From positions 12,276,001 to 12,340,000 of the forward strand of contig NC_083714.1 of assembly GCF_033118175.1 (NCBI RefSeq): a stretch of DNA of 64,000 nt, written 5' to 3'. Below are positions 43,605 through 55,018 of the stretch, piece after piece. The position numbers and the translations under genes were made by a program. The DNA is from Dama dama (Eukaryota > Chordata > Mammalia > Artiodactyla > Cervidae). Under the pieces are notes generated by a model. It was not told the origin of the DNA. It saw only the letters and a list, made by a program, of their open reading frames with translations, and did not search any database. The number at the start of each line of letters is the position of its first letter. Within the stretch, counting starts at the first letter, position 1.

Positions 43605-45452
43605 AAAGGGGAAAGGGTTGTTGCTGCTGTTTAGTTGCTAAGTTTTGTCTGACTCTCTGTGACCCCATGGACTGCAGCACACCAGGATTCCTTGTCCTTC
43701 ACTCTCAGAGTATGCTCAAACTCATGTCCATTGAGTCACTGATGCCATCCAACCATCTCATCCTCTGTCACCCGCTTCTCTTCCTGCCCTCAATTTTTCC
43801 CAGCATCAGGGTCTTTTCCAATGAGTCAGCTCTTCGCATCAGGTGGCCAAAGTATTGGAGGTTCAGTTTCAGCATCAGTCCTTTCAGTGAATATTGAGGG
43901 TTGATTTCCTTTAGGATTGACTGGTTTGATCTCCTTCCTGTCCAAGGGACTCTCAAGAGTCTTCTCCAGCACCATAATTCAAACGCATTAATTCTTTGGC
44001 ACCCAGCCTTCTTTATGGTCCAACTCTCCCATCCATATATGACTACTGGAAAAACCATGGCTTTGACAAGATGGACATTTGTTGACAAAGTGATGTCTCT
44101 GCTTTGTAGTATGCTGTCTAGGTTGGTCATAGCTTTTCTTCCAAGGAGCAAGTGTCTTTTAAATTCATGGTTGCAGTCACCATCTGCAGTGATTTTGGAG
44201 ACCAAGAAAATAAGTCTGTCACTGTTTCCATTTTTTCCTCATCTACTTGCCATGAAGTGATGGAAATGGATGTTATGATCTTAGTTTTCTGAATGTTCAG
44301 TTTTAAGCCAGCTTTTTCACTCTCCTCTTTCACCTTCATCAAGAGGTTCTTTAGTTCCTCTTTACTTTCTTCCATTAGGGTGGCATCATCTGCATATCTG
44401 AGGTTATTGATATTTCTCCTGGAAATCTTGATTCCAGCTTGTGCTTTATCCAGCCCAGCATTTTGCATGGTGTAATCTGCATATAAATTAAACAAGCAGG
44501 GTGACAATATATAGCATTGACATACTCCTTTCCCAATTAGGAACTAGTCCATTGTTTCATGTCTGGTTCCAACTGTTGCTTCTTGACCTGCATACAGGTT
44601 TTTCAGGAGGCAGGTTGGGTGGTCTGAAGAATTTTCTCTTGAAGAATTTTCCACAGTTTGTTGTAAGCCACACAGTCAAAGGCTTTAGTGTAGTCAATAA
44701 AGCAGAAGTAGAGGTTTTTCTGGAATTCCCTTGCTTTTTCTATGATTCAACAGATGTTGGTGATTTGATCTCTGGTTCCATTGCCTTTTCTAGCTTGTAC
44801 ATGTGGAAGTTCTTGGTTCACTTACTGTTGAAGCCTAGCTTGAAGGGTTTTGAGCATTACCTTACTAGTATGTGAAATGAGTGCAGTTGTTTGAATGAAT
44901 ATTCTTTAGCATTGCCCTTCTTTGGGACTAGAATGAAAACTGACCTTTTCCTGTTCTGTTCCTCAGCCACTGCTGAGTTTTCCAAATTTGCAGGCATATT
45001 GACTGCAACACTTTAACAGCATCATTTTTAGGGTTTTAAGTAGTTTAGCTGGAATTCTATCACCTCCATTAGCTTTGTTCTTAGTAATGCTTCCTAAAAC
45101 CCACTTGACTTCACACTCTAGGATGTTTGGCTCTAGATGAGTGACCCCACCATTGCAGTTATCTGGGTGATTAAGACCTTGGTTATCTGGGTCATTAAGA
45201 AGTGAAAGGCAAAGGAGAAAGGGAAAGATATACCCAACTGAATGCAGAGTTCCAAAGAAGAGCAAAGAGAGATAAGAAAGCCTTCTTAACTGAATAATGC
45301 AAAGAAATGGAGGAAACCAATAGAATGGGAAAGACTAGAGATCTCTTCAAGAAAATTAGAGATACCAAGGGAACATTTCATGAAAAGATGGGCACAATAA
45401 AGGACGGAAACAGTAAGGACCTAACAGAAGCAGGAGAGTTAAAGGGAAAAGG
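43605..45452 (-). mobile_element. BovB LINE copy 4 with inverted 5' segment (twin priming)
   Basis: 43617 to about 45200 is antisense BovB from the 3' end into RT. 45201 to about 45440 is BovB from further upstream in the opposite (sense) orientation. Relative to copy 1 the inverted piece matches about 10166-10393 and roughly 50 bp is missing at the break. A 19-bp near-duplicate (45158-45176 and 45182-45200) sits at the junction. The flanks aaaggggaaagg (43605-43616) and aaagggaaaagg (45441-45452) match at 11 of 12 positions. Confidence 0.9.
43768..44507 (-). pseudogene. BovB reverse transcriptase remnant (copy 4)
   Basis: Two overlapping antisense frames (44127-44507 and 43768-44205) hold the RT from motif B to the C-terminal region, with a frameshift between them. 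YADD is intact in the upstream frame (LRYADDATLM). The C-terminal RTE region (FELWCWRRL) is in the downstream frame. Another RT piece in a third frame lies at 44963-45265. Many substitutions relative to copies 1-3 indicate an older copy. Confidence 0.85.
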
Positions 45453-45735
45453 AGGAGGGATAAATTAGGAGTATGGGATTAACAGATACACACCACTATA
45501 TATAAAATAGATAAACAATAAGGATTTACTGTATAACACAGGGAACTATATTCAATGTCTTATAATAACCTGTAATGAAAAAGAATCTGGAATAGAATAT
45601 ATATGTATACATATATGTGCATATATATACATATATATATGAATATATAGCTGAACCCCTTTGCTATACACCCAAAACTAACACAATATTGTACATTAAC
45701 TGCATTTCAATAAAATAAAAATAATAAAGAATGAA
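45453..45735 (+). mobile_element. Artiodactyl L1 3'-end fragment
   Basis: Sense L1 3' UTR: 'tatataaaatagataaacaa', 'tgtataacacagggaactat', AT-rich centre (45595-45650), 'caaaactaacacaatattgt' and an A-rich end. It immediately follows BovB copy 4. Confidence 0.82.
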
Positions 45736-46399
45736 TAACCAAGACTCCTGGGTTCCTGCTACTGCCTCTGATTAGAATAGCAGGTTTCACTCCACTCTAT
45801 TTAAAATGTGAGAGTTCAACTCTTCGACACAGCCTAACAATGATATCAATGTTATTAAAACTTAATGAACACAGTTCTGGCATAAGAACAACACCTACTG
45901 AAGACACAGGCTATAAGTAAGAGGAGCAAATCATTAGGTGGAGAACAACACATTAACAAAGGCAAACATCCAGGAATTTGCTCATGATAAAAAATAAAGA
46001 TTGTATTTGTTAATCAGAACTAAACACGCCCACAGGTTTTGCTAAGCTAGGGTTGGTCATTTCAATTAATGGGCTACTATCTCTTTCTTGCAGTCAGGTG
46101 GCACTGGACATAGTCCAGTTGTCTGCAAACAACTGTTGTCTGGACATAGTTCCAGATGTCTGGAAAACATGTAAGTCTGAATCATAGGAAAATAAACCAA
46201 ATAATCTGTTTGGATGTGGCCACCACACAAACCAATGGATGAGCCCAGTTTAATAGGCAGGCCTCTCCAGTCTCACATGTCCAGGGAAGTAGACATCACT
46301 TCTAGTAAACTCAAGAATGATGATAATCCTGTACCAAACATCCAAAGTACAATTACCACATGGCAGGCTGGAGGCCATGTCTTGCTGAATCTGTCTGAA
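45736..46399. other. Unclassified non-coding sequence
   Basis: No recognised gene or repeat. Confidence 0.4.
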
Positions 46400-46560
46400 T
46401 CAGGAGGCTGGGACCTAGTCCCATTTTTGCCACCAACTGACTTTGTTAACCTTATTTACCACCCCTCACCTCTTTCAGCCTCAGTCTTCTCATCTACAAA
46501 ATCAAGGGGTTAGATGGCATGCTCTTTAGGGATCCTTTCAGCTCTACAATGTGTATTTTA
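46400..46560 (+). repeat. MIR-family SINE remnant
   Basis: 'ggaggctgggacctagtccc', 'tcagcctcagtcttctcatc', 'gggttagatggcatgctctt' and 'gatcctttcagctctacaat' follow MIR/MIR3 order. Confidence 0.55.
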
Positions 46561-47639
46561 CTGTATTTTGTTTCTTACAAATTGATCGTGTCCACATGGC
46601 AAAAACTAGAGAGGGAAAATAAGTTTCATCTTAAATGTTGCCAGCTAATTGCCTTGATTATTTGATACTGGCTGCCTGTTGAGAAGAATTCTGAGACTAG
46701 ATTCAAGTTCAGCAGGAAAGAAAGCCAAAGACAAAGGTGGGAAATGATAGCTTTCAGGCCATGGATTTACCAACCCCAGCACAGATAATACCACTTGGGC
46801 AACTGGATCATATTTGTTAGAAGCCTCTATTCTAACTAGTTCATGGAACTGGAGTTTAGTGTTTTTTCAAATATCCCCAAGACTTATCATTAATGCTATT
46901 TGCTCTATAAGAACAATGAGAGTAAATTTTGACTTTATTATTAACACTTATTATTAGTTATTACTACTCCTAATAGTAGTTTTAGCAATAACTAATAATA
47001 ATACTTGATATTATTTACTATATAGAGACAAATATTGTAAGTTTGGAAGCACGAAAGGCAAGTCCAGGAACAGCCATAGCTGGTTTTCAACTTGATGAGT
47101 TGTACAATGCAGAGCCACCACTGTTTTTAATTCAGACAGATGACTGTCTTCAGTCAAGGCTATGAAATATAGATCAGTAACCTATTAAATGGAAAAGAAA
47201 CACTTTGCGAATCAAGTAAGCAAGCACTTTTTGGTATAAAAAAATGTTTAATGTGAAATGATGAAAGTTGATTCTGGGCAGTCTGCTGTGATGTCTCAGA
47301 ATGCCCTACACTCATATTGTTTCCCCAGCTTAACAAAGTGCAGCTAAAAGCATATTAACATTTCAGACAGAAAAAAAGAGGAAATTAGTTCAGTGGCTTG
47401 CCACTTTTTAGTGGAACTAATAAGAACTCAAGAGTTGTACATTTTGAAAACCTCAACACATCTAAGGATATTTGATTGTATGCCACCTTCTACATCAAAG
47501 AAAGAGCATTCCAACTGAGCAGTGTTTACCAACCACTTCTTTAATCTTCTCTAAATTAGAAGCCATCATTAACACAGATAATGACCTTCTGTAAGGAGCA
47601 AGCCAATACCACTGCTAATCATCTGGCATTCTGCTGCCC
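46561..47639. other. Unclassified AT-rich sequence
   Basis: No gene. An imperfect TAATA-rich tract lies around 46935-47030. Confidence 0.4.
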
Positions 47640-47757
47640 TATATGGTAGCTACTAATCACACGTGGCTATTATATTCCAATTAATAAAATAAGATTTAAA
47701 ACTCAGTCCCTCAGCCACATTAGCCATATTTCAAACGCTCCATAGTTACATGTAGCT

Positions 47758-49277
47758 AGAGGCTACCTTTCATTGAGTTAGATTCATTGAGCTAGACAAG
47801 GCTATGGTCCATGTGATCAGATTGGCTAGTTTTCTGTGACTGTGGTTTCCGTCTGTCTGCGCTCTGATGCCCTCTCTCCATGCCTCCTGTCTTACTGGGG
47901 CTTCTCTTACACAAGAGAAGACTCTACACATGGACATCACCAGATAGTCAACACCAAAATCAGATTGATTATATTCTTTGCAGCCAAAGATGGAGAAGCT
48001 CTATACAGTCAGAAAAAAACAAGACTGGGAGCTGACTGTGACTCAGATCATGAACTCCTTATCTCCAAATTCAGACGTAAATTGAAGAAAGAAAAGGCAG
48101 AGGAACCAGAGATCAAATTGCTAACATCCGCTGGATTATGGAAAAAGCAAGAGAGTTCCAGAAAAGCATCTATTTCAGCTTTATTGACTATGCCAAAGCA
48201 TTTGACTGTGTGGATCACAATACACTGTGGAAAATTCTGAAAGAGATGAGAATACCAGACCACCTGACCTGCCTCTTGAAAAATCTGTATGCAGGTAAGG
48301 AAGCAACAGTTAGAACTGGACATGAACAACAGACTGGTTCCAAATAGGAAAAGGAGTATGTCAAGGCTGTATATTGTCACCCTGCTTATTTAACTTATAT
48401 GCAGAGTACATCATGAGAAATGCTGTGCTGGAAGAAGCACAAGCTGGAATCAAGATTGCTGGGAGAAATATCAATAACCTCAGATATGCAGATGACACCA
48501 CCCTTATGGCAGAAAGTAAAAAAGAACTAAAGAGCCTCTTGATGAAAGTGAAAGAGGAGAGTGAAAAAGCTGGCTTAAAGCTCAACATTCAGAAAACTAA
48601 GATCATGGCATCGGGTCCCATCACTTCCTGGCAAATAGATGGGAAAACAGTGGAAACAGTGACAGACTTTATTTTTTGGGGCTCCAAAATCACTGCACAT
48701 GGTGATTGCAGCCATGAAATTAAAAGACGCTTACTCCTTGGAAGGAAAGTTATGACCAACCTAGATAGCATATTAAAAAGCAGAGACATTACTTTGCCAA
48801 AAAGGTCTGTCTAGTCAAGGCTATGGTTTTTCCAGTAGTCATGTATGGATGTGAGAGTTGGACTGTAAAGAAAGCTGAGTGCCAAATAATTGATGCTTTT
48901 GAACTGTGGTGTTGGAGAAGACTTTTGAGAGTCCCTTGGACTGCAAGGAGATCCAACCAGTCCATCCTAAAGGAGATCAGTCCTGGGTATTCACTGGAAG
49001 GACTGATGCTGAAGCTGAAACTCCAATACTTTGGCCACCTGATGTGAAGAGCTGACTCATTTGAAAAGACCCTGATGCTGGGAAAGATTGAGGGCAAGGG
49101 ACAACAGAGGATGAGATGGTTGGATGGCATCACTGACTCAATGGACTTGAGTTTGGGTAAACTCTGGGAGTTGGTGATGGACAGGGAAGCCTGGCGTGCT
49201 GCAGTCCATTGGGTCACAAAGAGTCAGCCACGCCTGAGCATTTGAACTGAACTGAACTGAAATGAAGAGGCTACCTT
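47758..49277 (+). mobile_element. BovB LINE copy 5 with inverted 5' segment and internal deletion
   Basis: A perfect 12-bp direct repeat (agaggctacctt, 47758-47769 and 49266-49277) bounds the insertion. From about 47913 to 49265 it is sense BovB. 47770 to about 47909 is BovB 5' UTR in the opposite orientation, judged against copy 1 (11700-11740). An additional ~0.9-kb deletion near 48088 joins sequence before RT directly to RT before motif A. Confidence 0.9.
48138..49047 (+). pseudogene. BovB reverse transcriptase remnant (copy 5)
   Basis: Three sense frames (48138-48347, 48374-48814, 48823-49047) together cover motif A (FIDYAKAFDCVDH), motif B, YADD (LRYADDTTLM) and the C-terminal RTE region. 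Frameshifts separate them. Sequence upstream of motif A is lost in the internal deletion. It is non-functional. Confidence 0.88.
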
Positions 49278-49424
49278 ATTAGACATTGCATTTCCATCAT
49301 GGAGAAAGTTCTATAGAATGGCTCTGCTCCAGAGGGCCTGGGTATCACACCTGGAGTGGGTAGGGCTTTCAAAATGGCTTAGAGAGTATTTCCATGAGGA
49401 TTCAGAGCTGGAAGAAATTTTAAA

Positions 49425-49545
49425 ATTTCAAATTCACCTCTTTTGTTTTCTTGATGAGGAAACTGAGGCCCAGCAAAGGTCACACAGCTAACTGATAGCA
49501 GATTGGGGACTAGAATCCAGGATTTCTGATTCCGAGACCCCTCCT
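49425..49545 (-). repeat. MIR-family SINE remnant
   Basis: 'tgatgaggaaactgaggccc' followed by 'ggtcacacagctaactgata' is the reverse complement of the MIR core. Confidence 0.65.
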
Positions 49546-50657
49546 CATTCCATGACCCTTGTAATATACCTAGAGTATTTTTCTGGTTACTCTACTAGCT
49601 TGGGGTCAGCAGCCCCCAATATCAGTGGCTCTATTCCGGTAGCCAGGTATGCCCATTATCTCCCTGTTGCTCCTTATAGAGAGAAAACATCAGGAGAACA
49701 CTGAATGGGGTAGGAGGCTGGGGAAGAGTATGCAATTATGCAAGTAAATACCTAGCTCCAGAATGAAGGGTAAACATTCCAAGTGATCTATAAATATTTA
49801 ACCAAAGTCATACATCTAGGCCCCAAAGAAGGGGGTTTATTCTTGACATTTGCAATTAAAACAGATTAATCCCTTGACACAATGTTAATACTAACCTTTC
49901 TTGAGTATAAACATGTCCTAGGATACTCCACACTGAGTGTAAATGTATAGGAACAGATTATTCACTGGATAGTCAGCTCTTGGCAAAAATACAATGGTCT
50001 ATTCTCTGAGCACGTGGATGGGGATACTGCACCAGCGAGGGGTTTATTGGGTCCTGTTTTCCATGGGCAGGGGGGAAAGGAAGTGGTCTTGTTTATAAGG
50101 ACTATTAGGCTGTCCTTCAGAAGTTTGGCTGCTGGGACTTATTTGGCTGGGTCCAAGGCTGGATCCAAAACCTCCCATGGTAGTTCTGCGATGGTACATT
50201 TTCATTGGCTGCTATTCCCTCAACTACCCTGAACCAGGTGCTGGGGCTACAGAGATGGCTGGGTCCCAGCACACTGTTTCTCAAAGGACTCACGTCAGTT
50301 TTCTTTTTTCAGGCAAGGTTTTATTGGGCCCCTGCTGCAGCAGGAGGGGATCAAGAAGAAATAGCAGGTTCTCTTGCTTGCTTGCTCCCTGAGGATGGGG
50401 GGAAAGCTTGTTCATTATATGGGATGAGGGTAGGGGTATGTTCAAGGGTCAGTGAGGGAGGGTGGCTTAGGTGATTCGCTCATCCCTTAGCTGGTGTTGT
50501 GTGCAGGGGGCATGCACAGTACCCTGCTTTTGCTCCTGACCCCTTGCTTTTGCTGCAGGCTCCTCAAAAGTAGCAGTTGGGTTTTTCTGGTCTCTTTCTA
50601 TGTTTTGTCCAGAATTTGCCCTAACTATGCATACATGCAGTTATTTTTACTCCCATT
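49546..50657. other. Unclassified sequence
   Basis: No gene. 50300-50640 has a composition and phrase ('ggttttattgggcccctgct') that could belong to an LTR, but I cannot place it. Confidence 0.35.
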
Positions 50658-50908
50658 TAGTTTCTTTGTGGGCTTCCTTGGTGGCTCAATGGTAAAGAAT
50701 CCTCCTGCCAATGCAGGGGATGCAGGACATGGGTTTGACCCTTGGGTAGGGAAGATCCCCTGGAGAAGGAAATGGCAGGCAACCCACTCCAGTATTCTTG
50801 CCTGGGAAATTCCATGGACAGAGGAGCCTGGTGGGCTCCTGGGGTTGCAAAGAGTCAGACACAACTTAGGGACTAAACAACACACAAACAACAACATAGT
50901 CTCCTTGT
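50658..50908 (+). mobile_element. Bov-tA SINE with target-site duplication
   Basis: Sense Bov-tA ending in an (ACA)-rich tail. The flanks tagtttctttgt (50658-50669) and tagtctccttgt (50897-50908) match at 10 of 12 positions. The 183-codon frame that runs through it is an artefact. Confidence 0.9.
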
Positions 50909-51196
50909 ATTTTGTTTCTGGAGGAAATGTGTGTTCAGTTGCAAGCATTGCAGCACTGCAGCCAAGGGTCCCAGGTCCCAGGCCTGTCTCATTCCCCATG
51001 ACCCCACCCCCAGAAAGACTCTATACCCTTATTCTTAAGGGGTAAGGGCCCAATTGTCTCTTTGAAGGACTCATATTGATTTTTAAAACAGGTTACCGCT
51101 GCAAGGAAGTCCTAAAATGAGAAGCACAAGGAAAAAACAACTTGCATTAAAGAGGAGTTCGTCCTCAAAGCCTTAGGCTCCTTCTGTGACCTCTTT

Positions 51197-51356
51197 GCAG
51201 CCTGCCAGGCTCCTCTGTCCATGGAATTCTTCAGGCAAGAATACTGGAGGGGTTGCCATTTCCTTCTCTATGGGATCTTCCCTCCCAACCCAGGGATCAA
51301 ATCTGGGTCTCCTGCATTGTAGGCAGATTCTTTATCTGAGCCAGCAGGGAAGCCTG
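51197..51356 (-). mobile_element. Truncated Bov-tA SINE
   Basis: Antisense Bov-tA lacking the terminal part of the Bov-A body. The head is clear ('gtaggcagattctttatctg'). Confidence 0.88.
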
Positions 51357-51739
51357 TGTGAGGTCCTTTTAACCTCTCTTTTATGTATCATTTCTTCACC
51401 AAGATAATCATGGCTCTTCCTTCCTGAGAGTACATATTGGAGGTATTGGGGACTTAATGGGTTAGCTCTGTTTATACTTGAAAACATGGATCTGATGAGG
51501 GAATGTTTAAACCAAGTATATTAATCACTAATGAGGGAAAGTCAAGTCTAAGTGAGGAAATAGATGGAATTTTTCAAACATGCATTTTGGGGAATAAGAG
51601 GAGTCCTACTGTATTCTGAAAAGCTTACCAAGTCTGGTGAGATCATCCCTGCCAGACTGGCTCTATCTGTGGTTGTCTAGCTTCTAAAAAAAGAAATCAG
51701 AGAGATTCCATTTGCTTCAGAAAGGACCAACAGGGTGAT

Positions 51740-52245
51740 GGGGTACAGGGCATGCTACCCCCCAAATATGGAACCTCGGCATAATGACTATTTTAAGCTG
51801 AAGGAATCTGAGACAACAGCAGACATAGGAAGGTCACTCTGACCTTCCCCCACCCTTCTCCCCTGAAACAGATCGTAAAACCCTCATGTGAGAGATGACC
51901 TCCCCATACCCAGGGGAAAGGAGCATCCTTGTCTTCAAAGACAAAGAGATGCCAAGAAGAATCTGAACAAACAGGCCTTGCTAAGTGTTCTCCAGTTTAT
52001 TACACTTACCTCATACTTCTTATCATATTTCTATACAACTGCCCACTCTTCATCAAACCTAGCCTAAAACACAAGTGTAACTGCTCCTTGGTGTCTCCGG
52101 TTCCTTCTAAAGATTCTCATATCATGTAAAACTTAAATTAATTTGTATACTTTTCCCCTGCTGCTCTGTCTCTGTCAGTGTAATTTAGACCCAGCCAAGG
52201 ACACTAAGAGGATCAAGGAAAACTTTTTTCTCCCCTACAAGAGCC
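51740..52245 (+). repeat. Probable ancient ERVL-type LTR fossil
   Basis: 'gctaccccccaaatatggaa', 'cataatgactattttaagct', a late 'cctgctgctctgtctctgtc' and 'gacccagccaaggacactaa' recall a mammalian ERVL-class LTR. No retroviral genes are visible. Family assignment is tentative. Confidence 0.4.
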
Positions 52246-52754
52246 AGTCATGGATGGGTAAGTTAAGCTGATTTTTTTGCTCCTACTAATTCACAGTGAG
52301 GGCCCTCAAAGGCCTCTCACTTGAAATACAACTTTATCTTTACAATGACTCTATCACTTAAAAGCATCAATTACCCTAATTTTAATTTGATTATCTAAAT
52401 AAAAAATTTAAAAAAATGATCCTCATAAACCTTTCTCTATGGAGGTAGAGATATTGGAATCTACATTTTATAAACACTCAGATACACACAGTAGCTATTT
52501 GTGTAAAAAAAAATGAGTAAGCCACTGCAGCCAATGTTTACTTGGTCCAGGAAGACCCATAAGACCAACATAACCATAATAAATGATAGATTCTAGTGGG
52601 TAAACAAGGTTTGAGAAACAGAAGGGGTTCTACCACCTAACATCAAGTCAAAGCAATAGACTAAGTCAGGGACAAAATCCATAGCAAAAGAGAAATGAAA
52701 TCTACCTGATAAACTTTCCAAATGAGGTTCCTGCATCCTACTTCGTAAAGCAGC
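52246..52754. other. Unclassified non-coding sequence
   Basis: No recognised gene or repeat. Confidence 0.4.
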
Positions 52755-53155
52755 TTTTCTTAGGGTGTTAGCTACACATTAGAACCATCCAAGTTCTATT
52801 TTAGAGAGTCTGATTTAATTGATCTGGAGTTAGACTCAAGCACTGGTGTCCCTAGGGTTTCCAAGGTGGCTCAGTGGTAAAGAATCTGCCTGCCAAGCAG
52901 GAGACCCAGGTTCCATTCCTGAGTGGTGGAGATCCCCTGGAAGAGGGCATGGCCACCTACTCTAGTATTCTTGCCTGGAGAATCCTATGGACAGAGGAGT
53001 CTGGTGGGCTACAGTCTAGAGGGTTGCAAAGAGTCAGACATGACTTAGTGACCAAACAACAATAACAACTGTTCTTATTCTTAAGTTTCCCAGGAAATGC
53101 TGATGCACAGTCAGGGTTGAAAGCCACTGTCCCAGAGTACATGATTCTCCTCAGA
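52755..53155 (+). repeat. MER5-like hAT fossil split by a Bov-tA
   Basis: The left part (52755-52850, 'gctacacattagaaccatcc') and right part (53080-53150, 'ttcccaggaaatgctgatgc', 'gttgaaagccactgtcc') form one MER5-like element around the SINE. Confidence 0.65.
52855..53075 (+). mobile_element. Bov-tA SINE
   Basis: Sense Bov-tA: head 'tttccaaggtggctcagtgg', body 'ctctagtattcttgcctgga', (ACA)-type tail. Confidence 0.9.
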
Positions 53156-53176
53156 GCTGTCATTCATTCGAGGCAT

Positions 53177-53528
53177 TAAGAAGAGCATGCAAAGGAGACA
53201 CAGACATCAAGAATAGACTTTTGGACTCAGTGGGAGAAGGAAAGGGTGGGGTGATTTGAGAGAATAGCATTGAAACATATACATTACCATATGTAAAAAT
53301 AGATAGCCAGTGGGAGTTTGATGTATGACTCAGGGCACCCAAAACCAGTGCTCTGTGACAACTTGGAGGGATGAGGTGGGGGGGAGGTGGGATGTGAGTT
53401 CAGAATGGAGGGGGACACATGTATATGTATGACTGATTCATATTGATGTATGGTAAAAACCATCACAATATTATAAAGTAATTATCCTCCAATTAAAATA
53501 AATAAATTATAATAAATAAAAGAAGAGC
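53177..53528 (+). mobile_element. Ruminant L1 (L1_BT-like) 3' end with target-site duplication
   Basis: Sense L1 3' UTR (53187-53519): 'gactcagtgggagaaggaaa', 'catgtatatgtatgactgat', 'tcctccaattaaaataaata' with A-rich tail. Direct repeat aagaagagc at 53178-53186 and 53520-53528. Confidence 0.88.
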
Positions 53529-53534
53529 TTAGGA

Positions 53535-53740
53535 CAGTGGTTTCCAAACCTGGTTGCATATCAGCTTCCTCCCGTGAAGTTTTCAAAAATACAAATTCTT
53601 GAGACCTATCCCTGTACTTCCAAATTCAAAGTCTGAGGATTTGGTCCCAGGAACCTCCAATTTAACAAGTTACTCAGACAATTCTTAAACAACCAGCCTG
53701 GCATGTCCTTGTTGGATAAAGTACACTTGAGGACTACTGA
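53535..53740 (+). repeat. MER5A-type hAT fossil
   Basis: 'gtggtttccaaacctggttg', 'tctgaggatttggtcccagg', 'ttgaggactactga' are MER5A landmarks. Confidence 0.75.
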
Positions 53741-53774
53741 GTTAGGTCTTCTTTATATCTGCGATGGTACAGAG

Positions 53775-53900
53775 CAGTGGTCCTCAACCTTGGATGCTGG
53801 GACAGCTGAATCTTACCTCCAGAGAAATTTAATTTAATTAATCTGGGGTGGACTCCAGGTGGCAGTATTTTTAAAAAAGCTTCCTGTGATTTGTGTGCAA
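53775..53900 (+). repeat. MER5-like hAT fossil
   Basis: 'gcagtggtcctcaaccttgg' and 'taatctggggtggactccag' mark another MER5-like element, 3'-truncated. Confidence 0.6.
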
Positions 53901-54549
53901 TCAGGTTAAGGAGCTAATAGCTCCAAGCCAAAAAAGTAGATCATTTGCTGGCAAATTTTCATGTCCATGGCAGACATCACTAATCAATTCTGGCATTCTT
54001 TCCTGCAGAACCCAACAGTGGCCACATAATTCTATTCACTATATTGTTCTAGGCAGTTACTCTCACACATGGAGTGGGCATGAAACTACTGTTTGCCATC
54101 TTTACCTTAGATCCTGCCTGGTAGAAATAAAATAACCTCTGGAGAACCCTTCAAGCTTCTGCTTCTAGTATCATACTTAAGGGTCCAGATTGCTGTTTAC
54201 CAGGATACTTTTTTGAAGTAAGAGAAGATAGAAGCCAGAGATGGGTGCAATAGACAGATCCCTCATCTACCGAGTGAAACACGTTCAATCTCAGCTTCTG
54301 CTCTAAGTAGAAAGCCTTCAGCAGAGGAATTTATTGTACTGAGCTCTTGGAGGGACTCTGTATGGCCTCCTAATATCAAGTGTACAGGAAAGGCCAAGTA
54401 TAAAGGGAGTTCATTCAGTATTTACCTCAAATCCAAATTAGAGTTCTTGTTTCTACATCCCGATCCACTTTCCATAAACATTTTACCCTTTGATGGTTGT
54501 CTTATCACAGGACTCATACACAGCATGCTGAACTTCTGTCCAAGGCTAT
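53901..54549. other. Unclassified non-coding sequence
   Basis: No recognised gene or repeat. Confidence 0.4.
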
Positions 54550-54791
54550 GGTACATGAGGGCTTCCCTGGTGGCTCAGATGGTAAGGAATCTGCCTGCAA
54601 TGTGTGAGATCTGAGTTTGATCCCTGGGTTGGGAAGATCCCCTGAAAAAGGACATGGCAACCCACTCCAGTGTTCTTGCCTAGAGAATTCTACAGACAGA
54701 GGAGCTTTGCAGACTGCAGTCCATGGGGTCACAAGGAGTCAGACATGACTGAGTGACAAACACACTTCATATACTTCAAATGGCACATGAG
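54550..54791 (+). mobile_element. Bov-tA SINE between direct repeats
   Basis: Complete sense Bov-tA (54560 to about 54765). ggtacatgag at 54550-54559 and ggcacatgag at 54782-54791 flank it. A third copy occurs after the next element. Confidence 0.9.
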
Positions 54792-55018
54792 CCGACTCAT
54801 TGGAAAAGACCCCGATGCTGGGAAAAATTGAGGGCAGGAGGAGAAGGGGAAGACAGAGGATGAGATGGTTGGATGGCATCATTGACTCAATGGACATGAG
54901 TTTGAGCAAACTCCAGGAGATAGTGAAGGACAGGGAAGCCTGGCGTGCTGCAGTCCATGGGGTTGCAAAGAGTCAGATACAACTGAGCAACTGAACAACA
55001 ACAACAACGGTACATGAG
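54782..55018 (+). mobile_element. BovB 3'-end fragment sharing the same direct repeat
   Basis: Sense BovB terminus (54792-55008) with an (AAC)n tail, bounded by ggcacatgag (54782-54791) and ggtacatgag (55009-55018). Confidence 0.9.

Larger units (their letters stand above)
47640..49330. repeat. Old MER-type repeat split by BovB copy 5
   Basis: The left part (47645-47769, 'tactaatcacacgtggctat', 'gccacattagccatatttca') and right part (49278-49330, 'gcatttccatcatggagaaa') join into one common mammalian DNA-transposon-like repeat. The exact family is not named. Confidence 0.5.

Noticed and set aside
47836..48240. A 134-codon frame that looked like a fusion protein
   Set aside because: It crosses the inverted 5' UTR and the internal deletion of BovB copy 5, so it is an artefact of the rearrangement.
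50494..51045. A 183-codon open frame on the plus strand
   Set aside because: Its middle third is a sense Bov-tA SINE and the rest has no known motif, so it is a chance read-through of repeat sequence.
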